In this document: positions 16,075 to 25,045 of the stretch, one piece after another
Layout of the letters: every line of letters starts with the position of its first letter
Numbering within the stretch: the first letter of the stretch is position 1
NCBI GenBank assembly: GCA_050949905.1
Contig: JBMNGP010000013.1
Location: 1 to 64,000, forward strand
Direction of reading: 5' to 3'
Source: DUML01 sp050949905
GTDB lineage: Bacteria > Bacillota > Desulfitobacteriia > Desulfitobacteriales > Syntrophobotulaceae
DNA length: 64,000 nucleotides
Notes under the pieces: generated by a model
What the model was told of the DNA's origin: nothing
Seen by the model: only the letters and a program-made list of their open reading frames with translations
Databases searched by the model: none
Translations under genes and position numbers: made by a program

Positions 16075-16253
16075 ATACGGAGGCGAATATGCTTGAAGAG
16101 CCCGGTGCGGTAGTTCCGCACGCCGGGAACTGTGCGGGGGGTGTCGGGTAACCAGCATCTCTACCGTGACTAAAAAATCGCGCGGCGTGGCCGCTACATC
16201 GTGTGGCGGATATATCTGTTTGGATGATATTAAGATAAAGGGACTATTCACTA

Positions 16254-16819
16254 ATGGAGATTAAATACCCAGAAATGGGGATATGTGGTCTTTCGTGTCA
16301 GTTGTGTCCGATGTATCATACGGATGGTAATAGTAGATGTGGAGGATGTAAGAGTAAATCACGCATGACTCTTGGCTGTCCATTTATTACATGTGCTATT
16401 AATAAAAGGGGATTGAGTTTTGCTGGGAATGCAGGGAAAGTTATGATTGTGAAAAGTGGCGGAAACATCGGGAAGCGGGAGCAGAATATGATTCATTCAA
16501 GTGTTATCAAAAGCTAGAGGAAGATATTATTTTTATCCAGGAAAATGGATTTATAGAATATAAAAGATTGCAGAACATAAGAGAAGAACTGCTAAAGGAT
16601 ATGTTAGATAATTTTAACGAAGGTCGATCTAAGAGCTACTATTGTGTAGTAGCAACCGTTATGAAGATTGAAGATATAAAAGAAGCATCAGAAAAAGCAA
16701 AGAAATCTTCATATGGGTTAGATGTTAAAAGTAGATCTAAAGTTCTACACTCTATACTTGACGAGCTTGCACAACAGAAACGATATTATCTAGGATTACG
16801 TAAAAGAAGTAAATTATAA
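16254..16819 (+). pseudogene. Cassette 6: DUF3795 Cys-rich protein, frameshifted
   Basis: The first frame reads MGICGLSCQLCPMYH and CGGCKSKSR, the Cys pattern of DUF3795 proteins, which may bind metal. At TTTT (16418-16421) one T appears to be missing. Shifting frame there restores FCWECRESYDCEKWRKH and then continues to EGRSKSYYCVVATV and GLDVKSRSKVLHSILDE, ending at 16819. The repaired length of 188 aa fits the family. It is either a real single-base deletion or a sequence error. The gene lies right after intron copy 2. Confidence 0.82.
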
Positions 16820-16832
16820 AAGTCAAATTGAA

Positions 16833-16855
16833 GAGGCTGATGTCCTGTCAGCCTC
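16833..16855 (+). terminator. Hairpin after the DUF3795 gene
   Basis: GAGGCTGA pairs with TCAGCCTC across a seven-base loop, 13 bases after the stop codon. There is no T-tract, so it may be a weak terminator or part of the cassette end structure. Confidence 0.35.
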
Positions 16856-16869
16856 TGAATCTTGGGCTT

Positions 16870-17480
16870 CTTCATTGAAATCCTGGGAGAACTTCTACAA
16901 AGAATGGAAGAGTGCGGGGTGCGCCGGGTAACTTTGGTTTATCTCGGCTGAAAATAGCATTCTCTTTTTCAGAGAGACCAATTTATTTAATTGTTGAAAT
17001 GAATGTTGCTTTTTAAAAAGTTAAAGCTGATAACCCAGAATTCCCGCAAGGGTGCAGAAGCGGAAGCATCTTGGGCGGGTTCAGGCACCACATCCCCCAG
17101 CCTAAGATAAGAGCTATCTAAGGCGGGGGGACGGCGGGAATTCTGAAGAGGCAGAAACTATTCTAGCGATAGCTATCTGCTTGTTCGGAGTTTCAGTTCT
17201 CATAATTGATTCATATAGGGTAATGTGTAGGAAAGTTTTCTTACTTAACATATAAGACATATAGCGAATCAAATCTTGAAGTTCTCCATTATACCAGCCA
17301 GTATGTTTTGATGACTGAATTTTTATTTGTTGGAGCCTTAGTAATAAGGGAGATTCTTAAAAGATATATTTGTAAAAGCAAGGATGAAATTGAGGAGCAA
17401 CAATCTAAAATATAAATAGTTAAGTCCCTAGGTGTTTAAGGCACGCCGTTCATGGCGCTCTGGCTCTGTGGGGCAGGGAC
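16870..17480. other. Gene-poor stretch with array debris
   Basis: No complete gene is seen. It holds a short piece near 16912-16932 that resembles the domain VI tail of the group II introns (GTGCGGGGTGCGCC then GGGTAAC). It also holds the decayed attC at 17027-17150. An open frame without a start ends near 17415 and encodes a hydrophobic end (LFVGALVIREILKRYI); it looks like the C-terminal remnant of a membrane protein. Confidence 0.45.
17027..17150 (+). repeat. Decayed long-type attC
   Basis: Shares CCCAGAATTCCCGC, the GCCTAAGATAAGAGC hairpin arm and GGCGGGGGGACGGCGGG with attC sites 4 and 5. The right end reads GGAATTCTGAAGAGG and lacks a GTTRRRY core, and the left box is GATAAC. Recombination at this site would be impaired. 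Confidence 0.7.
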
Positions 17481-17556
17481 GTTATATGACCGCAGATTAC
17501 CGCACTTTGTCTATATGCATGTAATATGGCGTGGTGGTAATCCGCCACCGTTATCG
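17481..17556 (+). repeat. Degenerate short-type attC
   Basis: Aligns with attC 1 through ATTACCGC..ACTTTGTC, TATGCATGT and GGTGGTAATCC, ending at GTTATCG (17550-17556). The left box reads TATATGAC instead of a RYYYAAC. It forms the left border of the DUF1648 cassette. Function is doubtful. Confidence 0.6.
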
Positions 17557-17617
17557 GATATTGCTGAGCTTTTTGATGGCATAAGCAAAATTTTAAGAAT
17601 TTATGGAGAGTGATAAT

Positions 17618-17801
17618 ATGCAAAAGGAATCTCCTTCTGTTCCTGTTAAAAGACCAGTACTGGAAATTCCCTTTACACAAATAGAATTGGTAATTGAAAT
17701 CATTGGCGCGGTTGCTATTTTAGTAATGATTGGTTTTGTCGTTATCTCGTGGCCAGAGCTGCCAGATCGAATTCCTAGTCATTTTGATGCTGTTTTTGGC
17801 A
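17618..17801 (+). pseudogene. DUF1648 membrane protein, N-terminal part, split by IS21
   Basis: Encodes a short leader, one membrane segment (IEIIGAVAILVMIGFVVI) and WPELPDRIPSHFDAVFG, the start of a DUF1648 domain. The frame is cut by the IS21-type element. The remaining part resumes at 25046. The ATG at 17618 follows GGAGAGTGATA and is preferred to 17603. Rejoining the two parts across TTTTGGCA gives DAVFGINIDASGVPDGW, so this was one gene. Confidence 0.8.
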
Positions 17802-17855
17802 AGTAAAAAATATAGCATTCCGGAAGTTAAATATGTAGCACCCCTGTTTCCATAT

Positions 17856-18578
17856 TTAGAAATTAATGGTTGAATGGGTTAGTCGGTAGCTTGGACCGTT
17901 AAATACGAGCAGGTGGCTGTGATGAATAAGACGGTCTATTATAGCACTGGTCATTTTCTCATCGAAGAATATGCCGTTCCAACGGCTGAACTCAAGGTTA
18001 GTGGTAATAATGACGCTGCGTTTCTCGTAACACTCTGAGATTACTTGGAAAAGTAATTGGGCACCTCCTTTTTCAAAAGGTACATAGCCCCATTCATCAC
18101 AGATCAAAAGATCGCACTTTTGGATCTGACGCATATATTTGTTTAATGTGCCGGAAGCTTTGGCCTCGGATAGTTGGTTAACAAGAGCTGCTGTACGAAA
18201 GAATTTGACGGTTTTACCTTGGTTGCAGGCTTCAACTCCAATAGCCGTTGCTAGGTGAGTTTTGCCGGTTCCTACAGGGCCATACAGGATAAGATTCTCC
18301 TTGTTTTTAATAAAGTGAGCATTTTTAAGGTCTTCCAGACTTATTGTTTTCGGAATGTCTATATACTCAAAGCTATAATCCTGAAAGGTTTTAACAACAT
18401 CAAATCCGGCACTTTTAAGGAGTCTTTTTTTGCGGGAGATTTCCCTTTGAGCAAGTTCCCGCTTTAAAAGCTTAAGAAGAAACTCTTCGTTGGAAACAGC
18501 CTCAATATCTTTGTAATCCAGGTAGAATGTGCGGCCGATCTTTAAGGTCTTACAGTATTCTTTAATCAATGCTTGCAT
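17856..18578 (-). CDS. istB: IS21 helper ATPase IstB
   Basis: AAA+ helper protein of 240 aa with Walker A GPVGTGKTHLA and Walker B LLICDEWGYVP. It acts with IstA in target capture. It overlaps the end of istA by 13 bases. The gene is intact, although istA is not. Confidence 0.93.
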   Translation of the reverse strand: MQALIKEYCKTLKIGRTFYLDYKDIEAVSNEEFLLKLLKRELAQREISRKKRLLKSAGFDVVKTFQDYSFEYIDIPKTISLEDLKNAHFIKNKENLILYGPVGTGKTHLATAIGVEACNQGKTVKFFRTAALVNQLSEAKASGTLNKYMRQIQKCDLLICDEWGYVPFEKGGAQLLFQVISECYEKRSVIITTNLEFSRWNGIFFDEKMTSAIIDRLIHHSHLLVFNGPSYRLTHSTINF

Positions 18579-19779
18579 GCCTGATCACCTTCCTTAATCA
18601 GGAGATCATAGACATGTAAGTCTGGGTTATACTTCTGAACTTCCGGAAGGTTACTAGGCAGCTTGAAAAAGTTATTTTCCGGAAGGTTAGAATTTTGATG
18701 GTTATAAATAGCTTGTAAACTGTCAGTATTTATTAGATTCCGCCTTAAAGATTCAGCAAAAGCTTTTTCCGCAGTTGCCATATCTTGATCTTGAAGAATT
18801 GATGACAAAAGCTTAAGTGACCTTTTCTTTTCTGTGTAATCACATTTATTAAAATAGTCTTGAATTGTAGATGGCAGTTCTTTGAAAAAACCAGTATATT
18901 TTAGTGCCGTCGGCCTTTTAGCCATAAGATTCAGGTATGGTCCCCAAATCATTGATTCTTTTTGCTCTCCATATAACCTAGAGTGTTTTACTATTACCTG
19001 GTAGTCTTTATTCATGATTTCTATAATATCGGCCCCTACTTTAAGCCATAATTCTTGGTTAGCATATCTCGGGGAAGATGAATAGAGTTTGTTGTCAAAA
19101 CGAATTTTCCCATATTTATCTGCTTTTACCGGCTCTAATCTATACACTTCAAAAGCAACTTCCGGAAGGTTATCCATAGCAGCTTTGTCTTCAGCAAAAA
19201 GAGTACAGATTAATTTCTTTTTCTTGTAGTGTTTGCGCTGCATATCTTTATCGCACATTTTAAGTAATTCTCTGTTGTAATCTTGCAGATCTTCAAATTC
19301 CGGAATCGGCACGAGGAAGTTTCTTCGATGGTAACCTACTTTAACCTCAACATGCCCCTTCTCATGCCCACTGTTTGGATTACAGTAGTTGCTTCGGAAA
19401 TTGTAGTGGAGCATGAACCTGTTAAACCCTTGAGTGACATCTCTTTCACCATTTTTACGTATGTTTTTTACTACGGTAGACATATTGTCAAACCAAATAT
19501 GGGTAGGAACTTTCCCCATATACTCGAAGATGTTCTTCAACCCTTCCAGTAAGCACTCTTGGTTCTCGGCTTTGAATAACTGGAGATAGCCTCCGTTGCT
19601 ATAAGGAAAAGATAGGTTAAGGTAATATCCGTTGTATAAAACTCCCTTTTCAATGAACTGAGCTGAACCGAAGTCTAGCTGAGCTTCTCCCGGAGGATGA
19701 TCAAGAGGCAAATAACCATTACTTGTTAATCCAATCTCTTTCTTACGCTTTGATACATAAGCCCTCACGGACCGGTCAG
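18566..19779 (-). pseudogene. istA: IS21 transposase IstA, C-terminal part
   Basis: Contains the DDE integrase core: Asp in AQLDFGSAQ, Asp in IWFDNMSTV and Glu near GHEKGHVEVK, then the C-terminal domain to VYDLLIKEG. The piece starts at DRSVRAYVSKRKKE; everything before it was moved away by the IS256-like insertion. The open frame that extends to 19822 is read from IS DNA. The middle part is at 21303-21392 and the N-terminus at 24706-24918. Confidence 0.9.
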
Positions 19780-21302
19780 GATGAAGTACAATTAAGTTCG
19801 CAAAAGTAGAAGGAAAAACCATCGGTAACTCCGAAATTGGTAAGTGAAGAGCAAACCAAGAAGGAGTGTTTACCGATGGTCTACTCTAATACTAACCGAA
19901 ATTTCGAAGAAATGCTATTAAAATTTATCACCGAAGATGATCCGATGCTTTCAATGCTCAAATGGCTCTGTGAACAGCTCATGGAAGCTGAAGTTGCTTC
20001 TAAAATCAATGCCTCTAAATCAGAACGCACCCCTCAGCGCTCAGGATACCGTTCCGGCTATCGAGTCAGACGGTTTGATACGCGCATGGGAACCATGTAT
20101 CTTTTTGTTCCTAAGCTTCGTAAGGGAGGGTATGTCCCATTCTTCGTGACTGAGAAAAAACGTTCAGAAGTAGCTTTAATAAACGTTATCCATGAGGCCT
20201 ATATCAATGGCGTATCCACCCGTAAAATGGACCGCTTAGCTAAAAGCTTGGGCATCGATTCCATCTCGCGAAGCCAGGTTTCTCAGATCACCAAAGAGCT
20301 CAATGATCAAGTGAAAGCCTTCCGGGAACGACCTCTGCAAGACACTTATCCTGTACTATGGGTAGACTCTCTGTACGAGAAAATCCGGGTGGGACACCAG
20401 GTTAAAAATATGGCCGTGGCTGTAGTGGTCGGTTTGGACGAAGACGGACGACGGGATATCTTAGCCATAGAGCCGATGTATGAAGAGTCTGAAGTCACTT
20501 ACCAAACTTTATTTGAGAAACTCAAAAACCGAGGCCTAAAAAGTGTTTGGCTTGTCGTTTCCGATGCCCATAAAGGGCTGACTAAAGCTATTCAAAGATC
20601 TTTTGTGGGCTGCAGCTGGCAACGCTGCAAAGTTCACTTTATGCGCAACATCCTGGCTCACGTTCCGGCCAAGGGAAAAGCCATTTTTGCGGAAAAACTT
20701 AAACAGATTTGGCTTCAACCGGATATGGAAAGTGCCAAAGCGTATGCGAAGAGCCTGATGGAGACCTATGAAAACCAATATCCTGAGGCCATTGCTGTCT
20801 TGGAAGCTGGGCTTGAAGATTCTTTACAGTTCTATGCCTTCGAACGAATCGATGCTCGCAAAATTTCCTCGACCAACATTCTTGAACGGCTTAACCGCGA
20901 AATTCGGAGACGTACTGCCGTTATTGGAGTATTTCCCAGCCTGGAGTCCTATGTGCGCCTAGTGACGACCTATCTCATAGAATACTCCGAAGAGTGGGCG
21001 ACAGGACGCAGCTACATTAAGCCAGAGCTTCTCCAACTGACGAAAGAGGATCGGCAGCATGCGGCTTAAGTTGGGGCGCTGTCCCAAACCCCGTCCTCGC
21101 CGAAAGACTGGTGGTTTGGTCAAACCACCATGGATAAGGATATTGGGCTAGGATAGGGAATCACGGGTGTACGGGGCTCCACTCTCGATGAACGTGCTTC
21201 GCACGCCCTTGATTCGCGCTAAAGCCTTTCATAATATCAAACTGTCACTTACCATTAAGAGTTTTGTATGGTTTTTGCGAACAACTATTGACACTAACAC
21301 CG
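19780..21302 (+). mobile_element. IS256-like element inside istA
   Basis: The ends are inverted: CAATTAAGTTCGCAAAA near 19790, and TTTTTGCGAACAACTATTG near 21273-21290. Inner repeats GGTAAGTGA / TCACTTACC are also present. The istA sequence GACCGGTCAG is divided by the insertion, with only a partial target duplication (GGTCAG). Borders are uncertain by several bases. The 230 bases after the transposase stop hold only the IS right end. Confidence 0.75.
19876..21069 (+). CDS. IS256-family (MULE) transposase
   Basis: Transposase of about 397 aa. Typical landmarks are ERTPQRSGYRSGYRVRRFDTR, SISRSQVSQITKEL, the catalytic Asp in LWVDSLYEKIR, a second Asp in VVSDAHKGL, and CSWQRCKVHFMRNIL. NILERLNREIRRRTAVIGVFP marks the Glu region. 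The ATG at 19876 lies eight bases after AAGGAG and is preferred to the longer frame at 19837. Confidence 0.93.
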   Translation: MVYSNTNRNFEEMLLKFITEDDPMLSMLKWLCEQLMEAEVASKINASKSERTPQRSGYRSGYRVRRFDTRMGTMYLFVPKLRKGGYVPFFVTEKKRSEVALINVIHEAYINGVSTRKMDRLAKSLGIDSISRSQVSQITKELNDQVKAFRERPLQDTYPVLWVDSLYEKIRVGHQVKNMAVAVVVGLDEDGRRDILAIEPMYEESEVTYQTLFEKLKNRGLKSVWLVVSDAHKGLTKAIQRSFVGCSWQRCKVHFMRNILAHVPAKGKAIFAEKLKQIWLQPDMESAKAYAKSLMETYENQYPEAIAVLEAGLEDSLQFYAFERIDARKISSTNILERLNREIRRRTAVIGVFPSLESYVRLVTTYLIEYSEEWATGRSYIKPELLQLTKEDRQHAA

Positions 21303-21392
21303 GTGGTCAGAGACATCAAACTCTGGGAATTGCTCTTTTAAGCGATTATATACTCTTTGTGCTGTGTGTCTTTGCTTCGGTTTGGCATTAAG
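21303..21392 (-). pseudogene. istA: IS21 transposase IstA, middle piece
   Basis: On the minus strand this stretch reads NAKPKQRHTAQRVYNRLKEQ and on to FDVSD, a typical IstA segment. It lies between the two inner mobile elements. It joins upstream to IADLN (24706) and downstream to DRSVRAYV (19779). Confidence 0.85.
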
Positions 21393-21551
21393 TGTTAATG
21401 CTGCCGCATAATGACCAAACACAGCTAGTGTATGCTGTCCAATCTTTGACGGATAAACTGACCTAATATCGAGTCCGTCAGCTTACCGGTTTGAAAATAT
21501 TAAGAGAGAAGCCGGTCGCCCCTTTAGCAAACCGGCAGGATATCATCGAAA

Positions 21552-21806
21552 TCACTTCTGTGATTGTAGGTAAAGAAGATCCCCCCGGGCTTCATACAGT
21601 TTCTCCTTAAAAACCAGCGCGAACCAAGCTGTTCTATTTCGAGTAGGCGGATAGCGGCAGAACTTATCATAGACTTTACAAACTGCTTCGCTCATCTCTT
21701 CCTGGCTAAACCTAAGATTTTCAGCTATTTGGGTTGCCAATGGCAGCAGATCGTAGAAGCCCGTTCGGATAAAATATTCTTCAAGACTTAAATTTTTAGG
21801 ATTCAT
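21552..21806 (-). CDS. Small transposon-associated protein, unknown
   Basis: 84-aa protein with no recognised family. It is helical in appearance, with NLSLEEYFIRTGFYDLLPLA at the start and NRTAWFALVFKEKLYEARGD near the end. It overlaps the ATPase gene by four bases, so it is part of the same operon and probably of the transposition complex. Confidence 0.65.
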   Translation of the reverse strand: MNPKNLSLEEYFIRTGFYDLLPLATQIAENLRFSQEEMSEAVCKVYDKFCRYPPTRNRTAWFALVFKEKLYEARGDLLYLQSQK

Positions 21807-22603
21807 GATAGTTCCCCCTCGATGACCCGTTTAACCATCCGGTCGTCAATAATGCGGTGACCGTTTTGCGCACCATACATTAGAGCATGGGTACATACTT
21901 TATTAACGAGTCTTGCTGTTCCGCTGGAAAAACGGTAGATGTCATCAATAGCTGAATCCGAAAAAATATCCTGGGTGGCTCCGGCATAAGTCAAATGTTG
22001 TTTAATATAGGCTCCTACTTCAGAGCGGTCATAATAGTTCAGTTTGCACTGCAGATCAATTCGCTGGCGAATAGCAGCGTAAGATTGCATCTGCAGCCGA
22101 TCCCAAAGCTCTGTTTGCCCTACCAGAATAAGAGCCATCGGACTTTGGGCATCCATGTTCATGTTTAAGAGAAACCGGACTTCCTCCAGCATTTCTTTAT
22201 CCAGAAGATGAGCTTCATCCACAACCACAACCGGTTGCTGATGGTGAACCATTTGCATCAGTTCGACTTCCCGGTGCAGCTGCCGTTTGGCATCACCCCG
22301 GTAAAACTTAGCTTCATGCCCCAATTGTTCTAAAAGCCCTTTGTAGAAATGGCGCGGGGTCAGCTTGGAATCGGAAATATACAAAACTTTAAACTTAGAT
22401 GGGTTTAAAGTTTGAGCATAACAGCGGATTGTTGTGGTTTTGCCTGTCCCGCAGTCTCCGGTAATAACTGCAAACCATTTACGTTCAGCTGCGTACTCAA
22501 GCCTCCCGAGGGTTTCTTCTAAAGCGGCTGATTTATATAAATCGGTAGTGGGAATATCCCTGGAAAAGGGAACTTTCTTTAAGTTGTAAAAAGATTCAAA
22601 CAT
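21803..22603 (-). CDS. ExeA/TniB-like AAA ATPase of the transposon
   Basis: 266-aa AAA+ ATPase. It starts MFESFYNLKKVPFSRDI, an ExeA-type opening. It has Walker A GDCGTGKTTTIRCYA, Walker B PVVVVDEAHLL, and sensor-like LILVGQTELWD. Such proteins play the TnsC or MuB role of selecting the target and activating the transposase. It lies directly downstream of the transposase gene. Confidence 0.9.
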   Translation of the reverse strand: MFESFYNLKKVPFSRDIPTTDLYKSAALEETLGRLEYAAERKWFAVITGDCGTGKTTTIRCYAQTLNPSKFKVLYISDSKLTPRHFYKGLLEQLGHEAKFYRGDAKRQLHREVELMQMVHHQQPVVVVDEAHLLDKEMLEEVRFLLNMNMDAQSPMALILVGQTELWDRLQMQSYAAIRQRIDLQCKLNYYDRSEVGAYIKQHLTYAGATQDIFSDSAIDDIYRFSSGTARLVNKVCTHALMYGAQNGHRIIDDRMVKRVIEGELS

Positions 22604-22607
22604 GGCT

Positions 22608-23948
22608 TTAATCCTCCTTTCCTACGCTGCGAAAGGAGATAGCCTGGTTTTGCCGGATTTGCCTTTCTTTATTCCTCAATGCGGCTGCACTTAGCAGTCT
22701 GGACGAATCTGCCGGACTAATTGCCAGGTGAACTGGTAATCCCGGACGTTTGCCGACACGCTGGCCAATTACCAGTTCATGTGCTTTCCAGGGAGTATAG
22801 CCTGCGTATTCAATCGTAAGCTCTGTAATATCTGCCGGGTCATAGATAACATCTACGGTGCAGCCGATGAAATTTATGCCCACTTCATATTTTTTGCTCA
22901 TAAAGTTAATGCAACCGGACTTATCCACTTTGCGGGCTTCACAATGTAAGAAGGCATTGGCTAAAACATTAGGTTCAATAAAGCGCAAAGGTTGGCTGTC
23001 GCTTTTAAATGCGGCTTCCGGACTCATGTTATCTTTTAAAGCAGTGTGCGGTCTATTTTGGTAACATTCGCTAAGCCAGATCTGGAATAACTCATTGAGT
23101 TTTTCTAAGGTTTTGGGTTTTTCCAAAGCTGATTCCCTTAAGAAAGAATCAACTGTTTGGTTAAACTTTTCAACTTTGCCGGTCGCTTCGGGCGAGTAAG
23201 GCCTAGAATAAAGAAGTCTTATCCCTAGTTTGGAACAGGTCCGGGCCATCCATTTAGTTCGATACTGCTTGCCGTTGTCGAAATAAACAGCCTCCGGGGC
23301 ACCCCATTTTTGGATGACATTACGGAAACAATCCTCAACGATTGCTTGATCTAAGGTAGGATAAAACTCACTATGCAAAACGAACCTGGTCGCATCGTCC
23401 AAAAAGGTGACCAGAAAAACTTGTTTCTTGGTGCCGCCCGGGCCAATCGGCAGATATGGACCGTATTTTATGTCTGAATGGATCAGTTGATTGCGGTAGC
23501 GTTGCTGAAATCTTCTGGCTGCAACACCATTATCCGTATACATCCGCATTTGCCGGCTACTGTAACCCCGCCCAGAGAGTTTCTCTTGCAAGGTAGAACG
23601 CTTGATTTCACCAGGTTTTGCTTTGCCTTCCCATTCTAAGATTTGGATGATTTGGGCAACGCTACGGCTGGGTACTTCCCGGCGTAAGAGTATAGCTTGT
23701 TCCAATAATTCCGCAGAAATTGCTTTGGACTCACATCTTCCTTTACCTTTAGGCTTTAAACCCATAAATCCTTTTTCCCGGTACTCGGCTAGGTATCGTC
23801 TGAGCGTTCTTTCAGATATCCCGTATTCTTGACAAATACGTACTTTCCTTTCCCGCGCTAAAGCCAGATCTAAGCCCTTTTCCAGTAAGGGCAGGATAAG
23901 TTCTACACGTTTTTCGGCAATTTTCTCCGCTCTCTTTTGATCTCTCAT
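22608..23948 (-). CDS. DDE transposase of the transposon (rve family)
   Basis: 446-aa transposase. The N-terminal HTH has ISERTLRRYLAEYREKGF, followed by a second HTH-like part. The integrase core has Asp in LIHSDIKYG, Asp in VYFDNGKQY and Glu in GKVEKFNQTV. A C-terminal Mu-type beta domain follows. It works with the downstream ATPase. The frame is complete. Confidence 0.92.
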   Translation of the reverse strand: MRDQKRAEKIAEKRVELILPLLEKGLDLALARERKVRICQEYGISERTLRRYLAEYREKGFMGLKPKGKGRCESKAISAELLEQAILLRREVPSRSVAQIIQILEWEGKAKPGEIKRSTLQEKLSGRGYSSRQMRMYTDNGVAARRFQQRYRNQLIHSDIKYGPYLPIGPGGTKKQVFLVTFLDDATRFVLHSEFYPTLDQAIVEDCFRNVIQKWGAPEAVYFDNGKQYRTKWMARTCSKLGIRLLYSRPYSPEATGKVEKFNQTVDSFLRESALEKPKTLEKLNELFQIWLSECYQNRPHTALKDNMSPEAAFKSDSQPLRFIEPNVLANAFLHCEARKVDKSGCINFMSKKYEVGINFIGCTVDVIYDPADITELTIEYAGYTPWKAHELVIGQRVGKRPGLPVHLAISPADSSRLLSAAALRNKERQIRQNQAISFRSVGKED

Positions 23949-23989
23949 TGCAAAACACTTCCTCTCTAGGCTTTTCTTCCAAGTCTAGC

Positions 23990-24520
23990 TTAAGTGTCTG
24001 CGGACAAGAAGACAGAACGGGTATGTACCCATAAATTTGCATTAACGACAGGTCGGACAATTCTCTTTAGCCAACCTGGTCCATTTCCAACATAATGCCC
24101 GATTCTTTGGCGGACAGACTGATTCAGGACGGACGGCTCTTTCACAGGTTCCTGTCCCAAACGGATAGCTATTGATCTTAAAGATCCCAGGAGATGAGGC
24201 AGCAGGCTATGAAACCATCTCTTTAAGCGATACAACGTGACTTCATCTGCGGCTAAATCCGGCGGCGACGGCGTTTCAGTAAGAACCTGCTCAATGCTTA
24301 AGGAAGAGTAGCGTTTGTAAGGAACCAAACAGTCTGGCAGTTCATGATGGATTCTTTTGCACGCTTTACAACGAAGCCTTCGAATAATTAAGATTCTCGT
24401 CTCTTCACCGGTAACCTTAAACTTACGCTTACGGCTTCCGATGACCTTAAGATCGCTGTCGCAACAAGGACAAGGAATTAATTCTGTACACCGAACATAA
24501 AAAAACCGGTTTGAGGATTT
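23990..24520 (-). pseudogene. DUF6431-type zinc-ribbon protein, likely frameshifted near start
   Basis: The open frame gives CTELIPCPCCDSDLKVIGS, IRRLRCKACKRIHHELPD and PYKRYSSLSIEQVL: two CxxC knuckles and the DUF6431 core. This family often sits beside ExeA-type ATPases in Firmicute transposons. No ATG, GTG or TTG exists in frame upstream of the first CxxC. Removing one T from the T7 run near 24498 would link it to a TTG start (KILKPVFYVRC). It therefore probably carries a one-base insertion. The family name is from memory of gene context. Confidence 0.6.
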
Positions 24521-24705
24521 TCAATTAACTCGTAATTTGTTACAATGACCATACAATGACCAAGGGATGTCTTTGGTGGTCTGCTGGTAACAGATCACGC
24601 TGAGCAGAGACATCCTTTTTCCTTTTCTTGATATGGTCATTATATCCAGCAAGTTCAGGACAGGCAACACCGTCAGCTTTCGGTTATTTTGGGCTAGCAG
24701 AAACA

Positions 24706-24918
24706 ATTAAGATCTGCAATTAGCCAGGAATCAATCAAATCAGTATATGGAGCCAACTTACGGGGTTTAGATTTGGCTGGTGGCAGTTCCAAATTAAAGT
24801 TTTCCTTTTCTACATATTTTTTAACGGTATTAAAGTGGTGACCTGTTTCCGAGGAAATGCTGCGCAGGCTTTTCCCTTTATATTTAAACAGGTATCTGAT
24901 ATTATTGATTTGTTCCAT
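24706..24918 (-). pseudogene. istA: IS21 transposase IstA, N-terminal piece
   Basis: Encodes the N-terminal HTH of IstA: MEQINNIRYLFKYKGKSLRS, GHHFNTVKKYVEKENF and LIDSWLIADLN. It is cut by the multi-gene transposon at LN. The ATG at 24918 has an AAAGGA site nine bases upstream. Confidence 0.87.
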
Positions 24919-25045
24919 TGTCAACATTCCTTTCTTTACCCCCTTTAAGCTTTGCAACTCAAAGGGTATTGTATTTGAGGGGTGCTGGCAATGGTTTTTC
25001 CATTTAACTGCTATATTTTTCTACTTCCGAAGTGCTACAATTTTA

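Larger units (their letters stand above)
12882..16170 (+). ncRNA. Group IIC intron, copy 2, broken by an IS3-type element
   Basis: Only the first 19 bases (12882-12900) of the 5' end remain before foreign DNA. The intron resumes at 14390, equivalent to position 7184 of copy 1, so about 126 bases of domain I are missing. The maturase gene is complete. Domain V is altered: GGGAAC replaces GGGATTC at the closing strand. After the CCGTGAC end comes TAAAAAATCG, which does not complete a GTTARRY core. Copy 2 is therefore probably unable to splice and its 3' exon may have been exchanged. Confidence 0.8.
21393..24705 (-). mobile_element. AAA/DDE multi-gene transposon with 6-bp target duplication
   Basis: A 3313-bp element flanked by ATTAAG on both sides (21387-21392 and 24706-24711). 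The tips are inverted: TGTTAATGCTGCC on the left and the complement of TGTTTCTGCTAGC on the right. Subterminal repeats (GGATAAACTGACC / GGTCATTATATCC) add to the ends. The cargo is a DDE transposase, an ExeA/TniB-like ATPase, a small protein and a DUF6431 protein, all on the minus strand. The layout recalls minimal Tn5053/Tn7-type systems. Confidence 0.85.
17802..25045 (-). mobile_element. IS21-family element carrying two further insertions
   Basis: Outer IS inserted in the DUF1648 gene. The ends hold inverted multi-copy repeats: ATAGCATTCCGGAAGT and TGTAGCA on the left, CTTCCGAAGTGCTACA and TGCTATA on the right. A likely 8-bp duplication (TTTTGGCA / TTTTGCCA) has one mismatch. istA is in three pieces because an IS256-like element and a multi-gene transposon sit inside it. 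Without these, the IS would be about 2.4 kb. The exact ends are uncertain by a few bases. Confidence 0.8.
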
